Origin: Apoderus coryli
Lineage: Eukaryota > Arthropoda > Insecta > Coleoptera > Attelabidae
Direction of reading: 5' to 3'
Assembly: GCA_911728435.2 (NCBI GenBank)
Contig: OU452216.1
Span: 2,418,842-2,482,841 of the forward strand
Length of the DNA stretch: 64,000 nucleotides
Part shown: positions 34,329 to 46,950 of the stretch, piece after piece
Position numbering within the stretch: the first letter of the stretch is position 1
Layout: the number at the start of each line of letters is the position of its first letter
Made by a program: the position numbers and the translations under genes
Notes under the pieces: generated by a model
What the model was told of the DNA's origin: nothing
The model's database searches: none
The model's input: only the letters and a program-made list of their open reading frames with translations

Positions 34329-34727
34329 GTTTAACTTTCACAGAAAACTTGAATTGAAATCTAAAGAAATCAAAAAATTATTCAAAATATAACTTTTTTT
34401 GACCTTAACAAAATAAAGAAATACATTTTTGATTCACCCTGTATATAAATTTGAGGTTATAGTTTAACTTTCACAGAAAACTTGAATTGAAATCTAAAGA
34501 AATCAAAAAAGTCTTCAAAATATAACTTTTTTGTCCAAAATAATGAAATACATTTTTAACTCACCCCGTATATAAATTTAAAGCCTATGCTAAAAGTTTC
34601 TGCCATGTCTAAAAGTCTTAAATAATAAATAACATTCATAAACATTTTTGAGTTACCCCGTAGATAGCCTCTAGGAGATTATAGTTTAACTTTCAAAGAA
34701 ATCTTGAATTGAAACCCAAAGAAATTA
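34329..34727. repeat. Array 7, right part, ending in a core 3'-end remnant
   Basis: Two to three monomers with TTTTTTTGACC, then AAAGTTTCTGCCATG and a diverged core end (ACATTTTTGAGTTACCCCGTAGATAGCC near 34645). Confidence 0.85.
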
Positions 34728-35424
34728 TGGCCTTTTTATAAACAACAACTCTACTTGAAATAGGTTGTTGGCTGAAATTACAAAGTAAAATTACTTACTT
34801 GCATTGATTGCAATAGGTATATTTCTGTTTCTATCACTTTGTTGTTTAATATAAACTTCATTACGTATTTGAGGTAGGTAGCTAATGGTAGTTACATTTA
34901 TTAGGTATTCTACCTATGTCTCATTGTGTAGTAGTAGCACCGTAAATATAAAAATCGTAGTCGTAGTATAGTAGGTAGTTGGTAGCCTAAAATATAAAAT
35001 ATTATGTAAAATACTTACTGTGCAATGTTTACGAATGTTGTTTACTTACTTCTATTTATAATGGATACCTATTTGGCTACTTATTTAATATCGATATCCA
35101 TATTTAGTTTAATTGAAAGTTTTTGTGACAAATTAACAGTAATGACAGAACTGAATCGGTACCAAAAGATGTCAGGTTACAACAATACATAACAATAACT
35201 TATGTCAGATTGATGAATGTACGAAGTCTCGGAAGATTTTTCAACATTTTTAGTTTACAATTAAAAATGTAATAAAGGGCCGTACCATACCGTAAAAGTG
35301 CACTCGCGTGTTTAGAACAGTGCCTAGTATAAATCAAAAGGCTTTTATTGCATGGTAGATGTTACAAAAAGGTAAATTTATTGATTTAGTAGTAGCATTT
35401 TTTACAGTTTTGAGTTGTTGTTTT
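34728..35424. repeat. Short spacer Y, copy 7
   Basis: About 0.7 kb. It is a reduced Y lacking the left part; similar to 55096-55812. It keeps the AATCGGTACC...GGTTACAAC segment (near 35154) but no long version of the 80-codon ORF. No other feature seen. Confidence 0.8.
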
Positions 35425-36045
35425 CTTGAATTTTCTCGTAGAAAAAGTTATTCACCTCCTTCTCACACTTTAATTCCGTTTGTGCAGAGGTATATAAATG
35501 ATTAAAATACATAATTTTAATGCATCCAATCCGCTTTAATATATAGCCTATTCTATTGTGCAAAAAATAAAGTTTCTATATCAATAAAGCGGGGGCCACG
35601 CCTTCGGCGTGGCTAGATGCCAAATCCGCCACACTTTTGGTCTTTTTTTGCCAATTTTAGACAGAGACGGACTGTACGGGTTTTATTAATATTAAAAGAA
35701 ATCCCTGCGGGATTTCCCAGTCGTTGTGTGGTAGTTTTATCTATAAAAAAAGTCATTGAGGGTGGCAAAAAAAATGAAAAAAAAAATCAAAAAAAAAAAA
35801 AATTTCAAGGAAAAAAATGTTTCTATTATTAAAAAAAAATTAAAAAAAAAATTTAAAAAAAAAAAATTTCAAAAAAAAAAATTTCAAAAAAAAAAATTAA
35901 AAAAAAAAAATTAAAAAAAAAAATAATTCAAAAATTAATTAAAAAAAAGTATTGCCAGAGCTGAAAATCTGAAAATGTTTCTATCTATTATTGAAAATAA
36001 ATAGAAACATTTTTGAGTTACCCCGTAGAAAACCTCTAGGAGCAT
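35425..36045. repeat. Conserved core 7 (hairpin class C2)
   Basis: TATATAAA 35491-35498. Long stem left arm CCGCTTTAATATA has one G-to-A change that weakens one pair (right arm ends 35592). H1 35595-35613, H2 35620-35640 plus T7, H3 35698-35716 (loop TGC), H4 35972-36013. The 3' part matches core 3, not core 6. Confidence 0.9.
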
Positions 36046-37324
36046 ATAGTTTAACTTTCAAAGAAATATTGAATTGAAACCCAAAGAAATCAAAAAATTA
36101 TTCCAAATATTACTATTTCGCCTTAACAAAATAAAGAAATACATTTTTGATTCACCCTGTATATAAATTTGAGCTTATAGTTTAACTTTCAAAGAAATCT
36201 TGATTTGAAATCTAAAGAAATCAAAAAGTTATTCAAAACAATACTATTTCACCTTAACAAAATAAAGAAATACATTTTTGATTCACCCTGTATATAAATT
36301 TGAGCTTATAGTTTAACTTTCAAAAAATCTTGATTTGAAATCTAAAGAAATCAAAAAGTTATTCAAAATATTTCACCTTAACAAAATAAAGAAATACATT
36401 TTTGATTCACCCTGTATATAAATTTGAGCTTATAGTTTAACTTTCAAAAAATCTTGATTTGAAATCTAAAGAAATCAAAAAGTTATTCAAAATATTTCAC
36501 CTTAACAAAATAAAGAAATACATTTTTGATTCACCCTGTATATAAATTTGAGCTTATAGTTTAACTTTCAAAAAATCTTGATTTGAAATCTAAAGAAATC
36601 AAAAAGTTATTCAAAACAATACTATTTCACCTTAACAAAATAAAGAAATACATTTTTGATTCACCCTGTATATAAATTTGAGCTTATAGTTTAACTTTCA
36701 AAAAATCTTGATTTGAAATCTAAAGAAATCAAAAAGTTATTCAAAACAATACTATTTCACCTTAACAAAATAAAGAAATACATTTTTGATTCACCCTGTA
36801 TATAAATTTGAGCTTATAGTTTAACTTTCAAAAAATCTTGATTTGAAATCTAAAGAAATCAAAAAGTTATTCAAAATATTTCACCTTAACAAAATAAAGA
36901 AATACATTTTTGATTCACCCTGTATATAAATTTGAGCTTATAGTTTAACTTTCAAAAAATCTTGATTTGAAATCTAAAGAAATCAAAAAGTTATTCAAAA
37001 CAATACTATTTCACCTTAACAAAATAAAGAAATACATTTTTGATTCACCCTGTATATAAATTTGAGCTTATAGTTTAACTTTCAAAAAATCTTGATTTGA
37101 AATCTAAAGAAATCAAAAAGTTATTCAAAACAATACTATTTCAGCTTAACAAAATAAAGAAATACATTTTTGATTCACCCTGTATATAAATTTGAGCTTA
37201 TAGTTTAACTTTAAAAAAAATCTTGATTTGAAATCTAAAGAAATCAAAAAGTTATTCAAAACAATACTATTTCACCTTAACAAAATAAAGAAATACATTT
37301 TTGATTCACCCTGTATATAAATTT
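36046..37324. repeat. Tandem array 8, ~124-132-bp monomers (about 10 copies)
   Basis: 130-class monomers with mixed long and short forms. The last two, with TTTCAGCTTAAC and TTTAAAAAAAATC, are the same as the end of array 3, in keeping with the shared Y spacer that follows. Confidence 0.95.
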
Positions 37325-39286
37325 AAAGTGTTCGTTAAAAATTTCTAAAGATTTAAAAGTTTTTCGATTGCAATCTACTTTAGACAAAATTGAAGAGCAT
37401 CGAAAAGTGTCTTATTCCATAGAAGAGGTTATGCAACCGTAAATACCATAATGATGTGTTGGAGGTTGCATAAGCATAAGATATTAAATAAAGGTCATTG
37501 ATTGAAATGAGATTTAAAGATTAATACTTGTTCAATGCAATTTACGTTAGTCTTTTTATAGGATTGTTATTAAAAATATACGAAATTGCATGTCCTATAT
37601 GCTTTTCTAAGAATATAGTCATGAAAATGGCTTTCAAAATAAATCGACAAATTCCAATATAGTTGCACCTCTAGTTTCACGTCATAATTTGGCAGAATTT
37701 TTTTCTGACGTTAGTGTCACTTATTTTTGTTTGGTTGACATTTCTAGGTCACGTCATAATTTGGTTTTATTTGTGTACATTAATTGCCTAACAGTTTTCA
37801 ATTCCTATCAACATGTTGTTAAATTGTATTGTTATAAAATGGTTATTAAAAGTATTTGTAGTAAATTTAGAATATGCCATTGTATATTTGAAGTAATTTT
37901 AGTGAGAAATTGTTAATACCTAACCCAAACTGACACTATCAACAAAATAGGCGTTCAAAATGTGGACATACAGCCGTTTGTTAAAATTATGTGGACTATA
38001 AAGTGACCAACGAAGCTCTGCTCAGGCGACATAAACAAAATCATGATTTGGTGTTTAAAAATTATGAAATTTCGTTCGGTTTATTATAATATTTTCAGTG
38101 TGTGTAGGTTATACCTATTAATATACCAATGTTTTTAAAATGTGTGTGATGATGTCGCGCGTAGTCCAAATTTAGTTTATTTATATAGTTAAATTATTTA
38201 TCTATGCACCTAACACAAAACTGTGTTGTATTTGTAGTTTAAGAAATTTTAATTATTGTGTATTTTGAAATAAAAACATTCAGCAAGTAAGTGTAGTTAT
38301 AGGTACGTGATTTTCTAGGTATAAGATAAATAAGTAGCAGTTTAATTTTACTATAGGTAGTTTTTTTATTCCTTACTTCTATTTATAATGGATACTTATT
38401 TAATATCGCTACAAAATCACATATCTATATTTAGTTTCATTGAAAGTTTTTAGTATACCTACTACTTGGAATTAACAAAAACAGTAATGACAGAACTGAA
38501 TCGGTACTTACTTGCATAGGTATATTTCTGTTTCTATCACTTTGTTGTTTAATATAACCTTCATTACGTATTTGAAGTAGGTAGTTACATTTATTAGGTA
38601 TTCTACCTATGTCTGTGTTTGCAAAAGGTACGATTTCACTGTAATTAGATGTTGTTGTTTTGATCATAATAATGTGTAGTAGTAGCACCGTAGATATAAA
38701 AATCGTGGTCGTAGTATATTTTCGATGGTAGTAGGTACCTAGTTAGTAGCCTAAAATATAGAATTTATGTACAATACTTACTGTGCAATGTTTACTCATA
38801 ATTTGTGTTCATTGTTGTTATTCTCTGCGAAAGTTTATGAGTGGCAGTTTAATTTTACTATAGGTAGTTTTTTATTCCTTCTATTTATATGGATACTTAT
38901 TATAGGTGTATATGGCTTCTTATTATAATCACATATCTATATTTAGTTTCATTGAAAGTTTTTGTAAACAAAAACAGTAATGACAGAACTGAAAAACAGT
39001 AATGACAGAACTGAATCGGTACCAAAAAACGTCAGGTTACAACAATACATAACAATAACTTATGTCAGATTGATGAATGTACGAAGTCTCGGAAGATTTT
39101 TCAACATTTTTAGTTTACAATTAAAAATGTAATAAAGGGCCGTACCATACCGTAAAAGTGCACTGCCGTGTTTAGAACAGTGCCTAGTATAAATCAAAAT
39201 GCTTTTGTTGTATGTGTGGATGTTACAAAAAGGTAAATTTATTGATTTAGTAGTAGCATTTTTTGCAGTTTTGTGCTTGTTGTTTT
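37325..39286. repeat. Spacer Y, copy 8
   Basis: Copy of 12750-14707 at about +24,575 with a 4-base net insertion (AAATTATTTATC near 38190). Contains the same frameshifted 80-codon ORF. Confidence 0.9.
38889..39002 (+). pseudogene. Frameshifted 80-codon Y ORF, copy 8
   Basis: Same extra A and early stop as at 14310-14423. Confidence 0.35.
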
Positions 39287-39906
39287 CTTGAATTTTCTCG
39301 TAGAAAAAGTTATTCACCTCCTTCTCACACTTTAATTCCGTTTGTGCAGAGGTATATAAATGATTAAAATACATAATTTTAATGCATCCAATCCGCTTTC
39401 ATATATAGCCTATACCAGTCTTAAAAAAGTAAAGTTTCGATATAAATACAGCTGGGGCCACGCCTCCGGCGTGGCGAGATGCCAACTTGCACGCAAATCA
39501 TGCGTTTTTTTTCCAATTTTAGACAGAGACGGACTGTACGGGTTTTATTAATATTAACAAGAAATCCCTGCGGGATTTCCCAGTCGTTGTGTGGTAGTTT
39601 TATCTATAAAAAAAGTCATTGAGGGTGGCAAAAAAAATGAAAAAAAAATCAAAAAAAAAAAAATTTCAAGGAAAAAAATGTTTCTATTATTAAAAAAAAA
39701 TTAAAAAAAAAAATTTAAAAAAAAAAATTTCAAAAAAAAAAATTTAAAAAAAAAAAATTTAAAAAAAAAAATTTCAAAAAAAAATAATTCAAAAATTAAT
39801 TAAAAAAAAGTATTGCCAGAGCTGAAAATCTGAAAATGTTTCTATCTATTATTGAAAATAAATAGAAACATTTTTGAGTTACCCCGTAGAAAACCTCTAG
39901 GAGCAT
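39287..39906. repeat. Conserved core 8 (hairpin class C1)
   Basis: TATATAAA 39353-39360; H1 39457-39475; H2 39491-39505 into T8; H3 39561-39579 (loop TGC); H4 39833-39874. Upstream half as core 3; downstream differs (AACAAGAAATCC and a different A-tract). Confidence 0.9.
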
Positions 39907-40300
39907 ATAGTTTAACTTTCAAAGAAATCTTGAATTGAAACCCAAAGAAATCAAAAAATTATTCAAAATATTACTATTTCACCTTAACAAAATAAAGAAA
40001 TACATTTTTGATTCACCCTGTATATAAATTTGAGCTTATAGTTTAACTTTCAAAAAATCTTGATTTGAAATCTAAAGAAATCAAACAATTATTCAAAATA
40101 TAACTTTTTTGACGATAGGAAATAAATTTTTGATTCGCCCTGTATATAAATTTAAAACCTATGCTAAAAATTTCTCTTTTAAAGAAAATAAAGTCACCTA
40201 TCGTGTTAAAAAAAATGGTAAAAAAATAGAGAAATACATTTTTGATTCACCCTGTATATAAATTTAAAGCCTATGCTAAAAATTTCTCTTTTAAAGAAAA
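39907..40300. repeat. Short mixed array 9
   Basis: Two 130-class monomers, one damaged monomer (GACGATAGGAAATAAATTTTTGATTCGCC form), then one full 112-bp monomer and a partial one. Shows both monomer classes joined end to end. Confidence 0.9.
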
Positions 40301-41352
40301 TATTCCTTTTTTGTCCTTAAAAAATTTTATACTAAATACCTACTATAAATATATTAGTTAGGTATTTTAAATCTGCTAGCCTAAAAATGGCTGCCGATCA
40401 TCATTTTATAAACCTACCACATCTGTCTATTTGAAAATCGTTGGTGTTCAATTAACGTTAACGTTAATAGCGGCGGACGTTGATTTTAGGACTATCTGTC
40501 TATCTATTTTGGCTTCGTTGGTTTGTCATAATTTGGCAGAATTTTGTTCTGACGTTGGTGTCCCTTATTTTTGTTTGGTTGACACTTCTATTTCACGTCA
40601 TAAATAAATAGGTTATATTATGGGGCTTGGAGGTTAAAAGTAAACAGTAGTAGTATGCATTGTAACTATATTTGATAAAAATAAACTGTGCTGACTGTAT
40701 CCTACTGTGAAAGGGCAAGAGGCCAATAATAGTTAGTACTCGCTTAGGCGGTAACTTAAAAAAAAAACGAAATAACTTGAAGCATTCAAAATATGGACCT
40801 ACAGGCAAGAGACAGAAATCAATTTGGAAATGGAAATTTGGTGGCCAACATCCGCTAATAATAATAATAATACGTGGTGTATAAAATAAAAAGTGTAGTT
40901 AAGTCTATATTAATTTGTTGTTTTTACGATTTATAATTTTTGTGTATTTAAATAAAAACATGATAAGTATATGCAGCTGGTTTTCTATCGAAAAATAAGT
41001 ATAGTAACTTAATTTTAGTTAGTTAATTACTTACTATTTACACAGAATATTACTTATTCTGTGCTATTTATATGAATATACATAATGGCTATACTTACTT
41101 AAAGACTTAAACTTAACAAAATTACGTACCTATTTTGTTTCATTGAATGTTTTTGGTACATCCAGGATGTCTGTAATTACTTTTTGAACAAAAACAGACA
41201 TAAGTAGGTATTCGGCACCTAGTAATATGTGAAAGTAGGTACCTACAACCAATAGGTTCACCTGAAGTAACGTTTAATTTAGTTTCAAGCAAATCTAAAT
41301 AATAATAATAGGTAATAATAATAATGTACCTACCTACCGATGTTGCCCTCAT
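40301..41352. repeat. Spacer X, rearranged, unit 9
   Basis: Follows X to about 40969, then has roughly 80 extra bases (TATGCAGCTGG onward). It resumes X through the CACAGAATA hairpin (near 41040), and loses most of the rest before joining Z. Two large X internal segments, including the CRE palindrome, are missing. Confidence 0.8.
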
Positions 41353-42084
41353 AATAGAAAATTTAATTAGATAGCTTTTCCTCGGTACAGTAGGTATAAC
41401 TTGAAAAATTGATTCAAGTTTGCTCTAAAGTAAGAAATAAAACACTTAGATATTGTTATTGAAATAAATCTAATGTCCATTGAGTAAGAATAGTTTAAAG
41501 TCGATAGGTATTAAATTCTTGTTATGGTTCTTGTAAAGTTTTTATTGAGTTGCTTTTCAGTGGTGGTTAGAGATTCAGACGTCTATCTGGTAGTTTGAGG
41601 AGTGCCTTCGTCTGCTGAAAAGGTGTATATGGTAGGATTTAATTGTGATAATATGTTGTAAATATTTTACCTAGCATGTAGGTGAAAGATTCACGTCATT
41701 CGTAACTGGTAACACATGAACTAAAACCTCTCCTTTTATGAACCCAATGTTTGCATATATGTTGTAAAACTAATGTGGAAAATGAGCCATGTTATTTATT
41801 TTTTGTATCCTCTCTCTTTTGGTATCGTATTTTGAGTTTTTCCTACAAATAATGGTAAGTTAAGTCGTTGCGTAATGTCAACAAATAATTTCATCAAAGT
41901 GTACGCTGATAACCCTATTTTATATAATTGTACACTTACGTGCCGGTATATATTCTTTTTCAATTTCCATTCTGTCTTTTACAGTAATATTTTTGGAAAT
42001 TATTGTATTTACGTTGTTGTACTATAGACAGTTTAGTAGACCATAATTATAATGACAGATGGATTTATGTTATAATTTGACACT

Positions 42085-42171
42085 ATGGACATTCTCTACT
42101 TCTTTGGATTATGGATGTTTATGGTTATGATATGTTGTGCGGATTTTTGCAAAACTATTCAGGTCGGGTGA
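42085..42171 (+). CDS. 28-codon upstream small ORF, unit 9
   Basis: Identical to 30666-30752, ending three bases before the next ATG. Confidence 0.3.
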   Translation: MDILYFFGLWMFMVMICCADFCKTIQVG

Positions 42172-42174
42172 CTG

Positions 42175-42333
42175 ATGACGGAGTATAGCGGCGTTGCCAT
42201 ATTATTGCTCCTGATTTTGTTCAATCTTCAATCGGTACCCAAAGACGTCATCCTATCCATAGGTTACAACTCAGGCACATATTGTTCGACGCTAACTTCA
42301 CACTTTTGTTCTGTAAAAGGAACGTGCGTTTAA
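42175..42333 (+). CDS. Candidate small secreted three-cysteine peptide, unit 9
   Basis: Same 52 codons as 30756-30914. Unlike unit 6, the upstream X and the downstream array are different, so the Z-Y block moved as a unit. Confidence 0.45.
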   Translation: MTEYSGVAILLLLILFNLQSVPKDVILSIGYNSGTYCSTLTSHFCSVKGTCV

Positions 42334-42369
42334 AATAGGTGAGTGAAAATTGCTACTCCTCGTTGTTGT

Positions 42370-44186
42370 GAAATGAGATTTAAAGATTAATACTTGTTCA
42401 ATGCAATTTACGTAATTCTTTTTATAGGATTGTTAATAAAAATATCCGAAATTGCATGTCCCATATGCTTTTCTAAGAATATAGTCATGAAAATGGCTTT
42501 CAAAATAAATCGACAAATTCCAATATAGTTGCACCTCTAGTTTCACGTCATAATTTTGCAGAATTTTTTTCTGACGTTAGTGTCACTTATTTTTGTTTGG
42601 TTGACATTTCTAGGTCACGTCATAATTTGGTTTTATTTGTGTACATTAATAGCCTAACAGTTTTCAATTCCTATCAACATGTTGTTAAATTGTATTGTTA
42701 TAAAATGGTTATTAAAAGTATTTGTAGTAAATTTAGAAGCTGCCATTGTATATTTGAAGTAATTTTAGTGAGAAATTGTTAATACCTAACCCAAACTGAC
42801 ACTATCAACAAAATAGGCGTTCAAAATGTGAACATACAGACGTTTGTTTAAAATTATGTGGACTATAAAGTGACCAACGAAGCTCTGCTCAGGCGACATA
42901 AACAAAATCATGATTTGGTGTTTAAAAATTATGAAATTTCGTTCGGTTTATTATAATATTTTCAGTGTGTGTAGGTTATACCTATTAATATACCAATGTT
43001 TTTAAAATGTGTCCAAATTTAGTTTATTTATATAGTTAAATTACCTATGCACCTAACACAAAACTGTGTTGTATTTGTAGTTTAAGGAATTTTATTTTGA
43101 AATAAAAACATTCAGCAAGTAAGTGTAGTTATAGGTACGTGATTTTCTAGGTATAAGATAAATAAGTAGCAGTTTAATTTTACTATAGGTAGTTTTTTAT
43201 TCCTTACTTCTATTTATAATTCTATTTATAATGGATACCTATTATACTACTATACTATACTACTTATTTAATATCGCTACAAAATCACATATCTATATTT
43301 AGTTTCATTGAAAGTTTTTAGTATACCTACTACTTGGAATTAACAAAAACAGTAATGACAGAACTGAATCGGTACTTACTTGCATAGGTATATTTCTGTT
43401 TCTATCACTTTGTTGTTTAATATAACCTTCATTACGTATTTGAAGTAGGTAGTTACATTTATTAGGTATTCTACCTATGTCTGTGTTTGCAAAAGGTACG
43501 ATTTCACTGTAATTAGATGTTGTTGTTTTGATCATAATATAGGTAGGTAATAGCAACAACGAATGTATTACATTGTGTAGTAGTAGCACCGTAGATATAA
43601 AAATCGTAGTCGTAGTATATTTTCGATGGTAGTAGGTACCTAGTTAGTAGCCTAAAATAAAGAATTTATGTACAATACTTACTGTGCAATGTTTACTCAT
43701 AATTTGTGTTCATTGTTGTTATTCTCTGCGAAAGTTTATGAGTGGCAGTTTAATTTTACTATAGGTAGTTTTTTATTCCTTCTATTTATATGGATACTTA
43801 TTATAGGTGTATATGGCTTCTTATTATAATCACATATCTATATTTAGTTTCATTGAAAGTTTTTGTAACAAAAACAGTAATGACAGAACTCAAAAACAGT
43901 AATGACAGAACTGAATCGGTACCAGAAGACGTCAGGTTACAACAATACATAACAATAACTTATGTCAGATTGATGAATGTACGAAGTCTCGGAAGATTTT
44001 TCAACATTTTTAGTTTACAATTAAAAATGTAATAAAGGGCCGTACCATACCGTAAAAGTGCACTCCCCTGTTTAGAACAGTGCCTAGAATAAATCAAAAG
44101 GCTTTTATTGTATGTGGGGATGCTGCAAAAAGGTAAATTTATTGATTTAGTAGTAGCATTTTTTGCAGTTTTGTGCTTGTTGTTTT
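42370..44186. repeat. Spacer Y in composite unit 9
   Basis: Copy of the unit 6 Y at +11,419. Includes the 80-codon ORF at 43790-44032. Confidence 0.9.
43790..44032 (+). CDS. 80-codon Y ORF, unit 9
   Basis: Open; SVPEDVRL as in units 4/5 but QQYITI as in unit 6, a recombinant combination. Confidence 0.2.
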   Translation: MDTYYRCIWLLIIITYLYLVSLKVFVTKTVMTELKNSNDRTESVPEDVRLQQYITITYVRLMNVRSLGRFFNIFSLQLKM

Positions 44187-44810
44187 CTTGAATTTTCTCG
44201 TAGAAAAAGTTATTCACCTCCTTCTCACACTTTAATTCCGTTTGTGCAGAGGTATATAAATGATTAAAATACATAATTTTAATGCACCCAATCCGCTTTG
44301 ATATATAGCCTATTCTATTGTGCAAAAAATAAAGTTTCTATATCAATAAAGCGGGGGCCACGCCTTCGGCGTGGCTAGATGCCAAATCCGCCACACTTTT
44401 GGTATTTTTTTGCCAATTTTAGACAGAGACGGACTGTACGGGTTTTATTAATATTAACAAGAAATCCCTTGCGGGATTTCCCAGTTGGTTTGTGGTAGTT
44501 TTATCTATGAAAAAAGTCATTGAGGGTGGCAAAAAAAATGAAAAAAAAAATAAAAAAAAAAAAATTTCAAGGAAAAAAATGTTTCTATTATTAAAAAAAA
44601 ATTAAAAAAAAAAATTTAAAAAAAAAAATTTCAAAAAAAAAAATTTAAAAAAAAAAAAAAATTAAAAAAAAAAAATTTAAAAAAAAAATAATTCAAAAAT
44701 TAATTAAAAAAAAGTATTGCCAGAGCTGAAAATCTGAAAATGTTTCTATCTATTATTGAAAATAAATAGAAACATTTTTGAGTTACCCCGTAGAAAACCT
44801 CTAGGAGCAT
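44187..44810. repeat. Conserved core 9 (hairpin class C2, H3 loop TTGC)
   Basis: TATATAAA 44253-44260; long stem arms 44293-44305 and 44339-44354; H1 44357-44375; H2 44382-44402 plus T7; H3 44461-44480 with TTGC loop; H4 44737-44778. Shares the GTTGGTTTGTGG variant with cores 2 and 12. Confidence 0.9.
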
Positions 44811-46950
44811 ATAGTTTAACTTTCAAAGAAATCTTGAATTGAAACCCAAAGAAATCAAAAAATTATTCAAAATATTACTATTTCACCTTAACAAAATAAA
44901 GAAATACATTTTTGATTCACCCTGTATATAAATTTGAGCTTATAGTTTAACTTTTAAAAAAATCTTGATTTGAAATCTAAAGAAATCAAAAAGTTATTCA
45001 AAATATTACTATTTCATCTAAACAAAATAAAGAAATACATTTTTGATTCACCCTGTATATAAATTTGAGCTTATAGTTTAACTTTTAAAAAAATCTTGAT
45101 TTGAAATCTAAAGAAATCAAAAAGTTATTCAAAACAATACTATTTCACCTTAACAAAATAAAGAAATACATTTTTGATTCACCCTGTATATAAATTTGAG
45201 CTTATAGTTTAACTTTCAAAAAATCTTGATTTGAAATCTAAAGAAATCAAAAAGTTATTCAAAATATTTCACCTTAACAAAATAAAGAAATACATTTTTG
45301 ATTCACCCTGTATATAAATTTGAGCTTATAGTTTAACTTTCAAAAAATCTTGACTTGAAATCTAAAGATATCAAAAAATTATTCCAAGTATTACTATTTC
45401 GCCTTAACAAAATAAAGAAATACATTTTTGATTCACCCTGTATATAAATTTGAGCTTATAGTTTAACTTTTAAAAAAATCTTGATTTGAAATCTAAAGAA
45501 ATCAAAAAGTTATTCAAAACAATACTATTTCAGCTTAACAAAATAAAGAAATACATTTTTGATTCACCCTGTATATAAATTTGAGCTTATAGTTTAACTT
45601 TCAAAAAATCTTGATTTGAAATCTAAAGAAATCAAAAAGTTATTCAAAACAATACTATTTCACCTTAACAAAATAAAGAAATACATTTTTGATTCACCCT
45701 GTATATAAATTTGAGCTTATAGTTTAACTTTCAAAAAATCTTGATTTGAAATCTAAAGAAATCAAAAAATTATTCAAAATATTTCACATTAACAAAATAA
45801 AGAAATACATTTTTGATTCACCCTGTATATAAATTTGAGCTTATAGTTTAACTTTTAAAAAAATCTTGATTTGAAATCTAAAGAAATCAAAAAGTTATTC
45901 AAAACAATACTATTTCACCTTAACAAAATAAAGAAATACATTTTTGATTCACCCTGTATATAAATTTGAGCTTATAGTTTAACTTTTAAAAAAATCTTGA
46001 TTTGAAATCTAAAGAAATCAAAAAGTTATTCAAAACAATACTATTTCACCTTAACAAAATAAAGAAATACATTTTTGATTCACCCTGTATATAAATTTAA
46101 AACCTATGCTAAAAATTTCTCTTTTAAAGAAAATAAAGTCACCTATCGTGTTAAAAAAAATGGTAAAAAAATAGAGAAATACATTTTTGATTCACCCCGT
46201 ATATAAATTTAAAACCTATGCTAAAAATTTCTCTTTTAAAGAAAATAAAGTCACCTATCGTGTTAAAAAAAATGGTAAAAAAATAGAGAAATACATTTTT
46301 GATTCACCCCGTATATAAATTTAAAACCTATGCTAAAAATTTCTCTTTTAAAGAAAATAAAGTCACCTATCGTGTTAAAAAAAATGGTAAAAAAATAGAG
46401 AAATACATTTTTGATTCACCCCGTATATAAATTTAAAACCTATGCTAAAAATTTCTCTTTTAAAGAAAATAAAGTCACCTATCGTGTTAAAAAAAATTGT
46501 AAAAAAATAGAGAAATACATTTTTGATTCACCCCGTATATAAATTTAAAACCTATGCTAAAAATTTCTGTTTTAAAGAAAATAAAGTCACCTATCGTGTT
46601 AAAAAAAATGGTAAAAAAATAGAGAAATACATTTTTGATTCACCCCGTATATAAATTTAAAACCTATGCTAAAAATTTCTCTTTTAAAGAAAATAAAGTC
46701 ACCTATCGTGTTAAAAAAAATGGTAAAAAAATAGAGAAATACATTTTTGATTCACCCTGTATATAAATTTAAAGCCTATGCTAAAAATTTCTCTTGTAAA
46801 GAAAATAAAGTCACCTATCGTGTTAAAAAAAATGGTAAAAAAATAGAGAAATACATTTTTGATTCACCCCGTATATAAATTTAAAACCTATGCTAAAAAT
46901 TTCTCTTTTAAAGAAAATAAAGTCACCTATCGTGTTAAAAAAAATGGTAA
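44811..46950. repeat. Composite array 10: ~130-bp monomers then 112-bp monomers
   Basis: About ten 130-class monomers (44811-46095) switch cleanly to about seven and a half 112-bp monomers (46096-46950). The switch lies within the shared CACCCTGTATATAAATTT. The last 112-bp unit is cut at AAAATGGTAAA and joins spacer X in mid-monomer. Confidence 0.95.

Larger units (their letters stand above)
41353..42369. repeat. Segment Z in unit 9 (full-length form)
   Basis: Matches 29932-30950 with few substitutions (for example TTGAGTTGC for TTGAGATGC). Intron-like 41855-41984, exon-like 41985-42338; the 178-bp piece is 42070-42247. Confidence 0.85.
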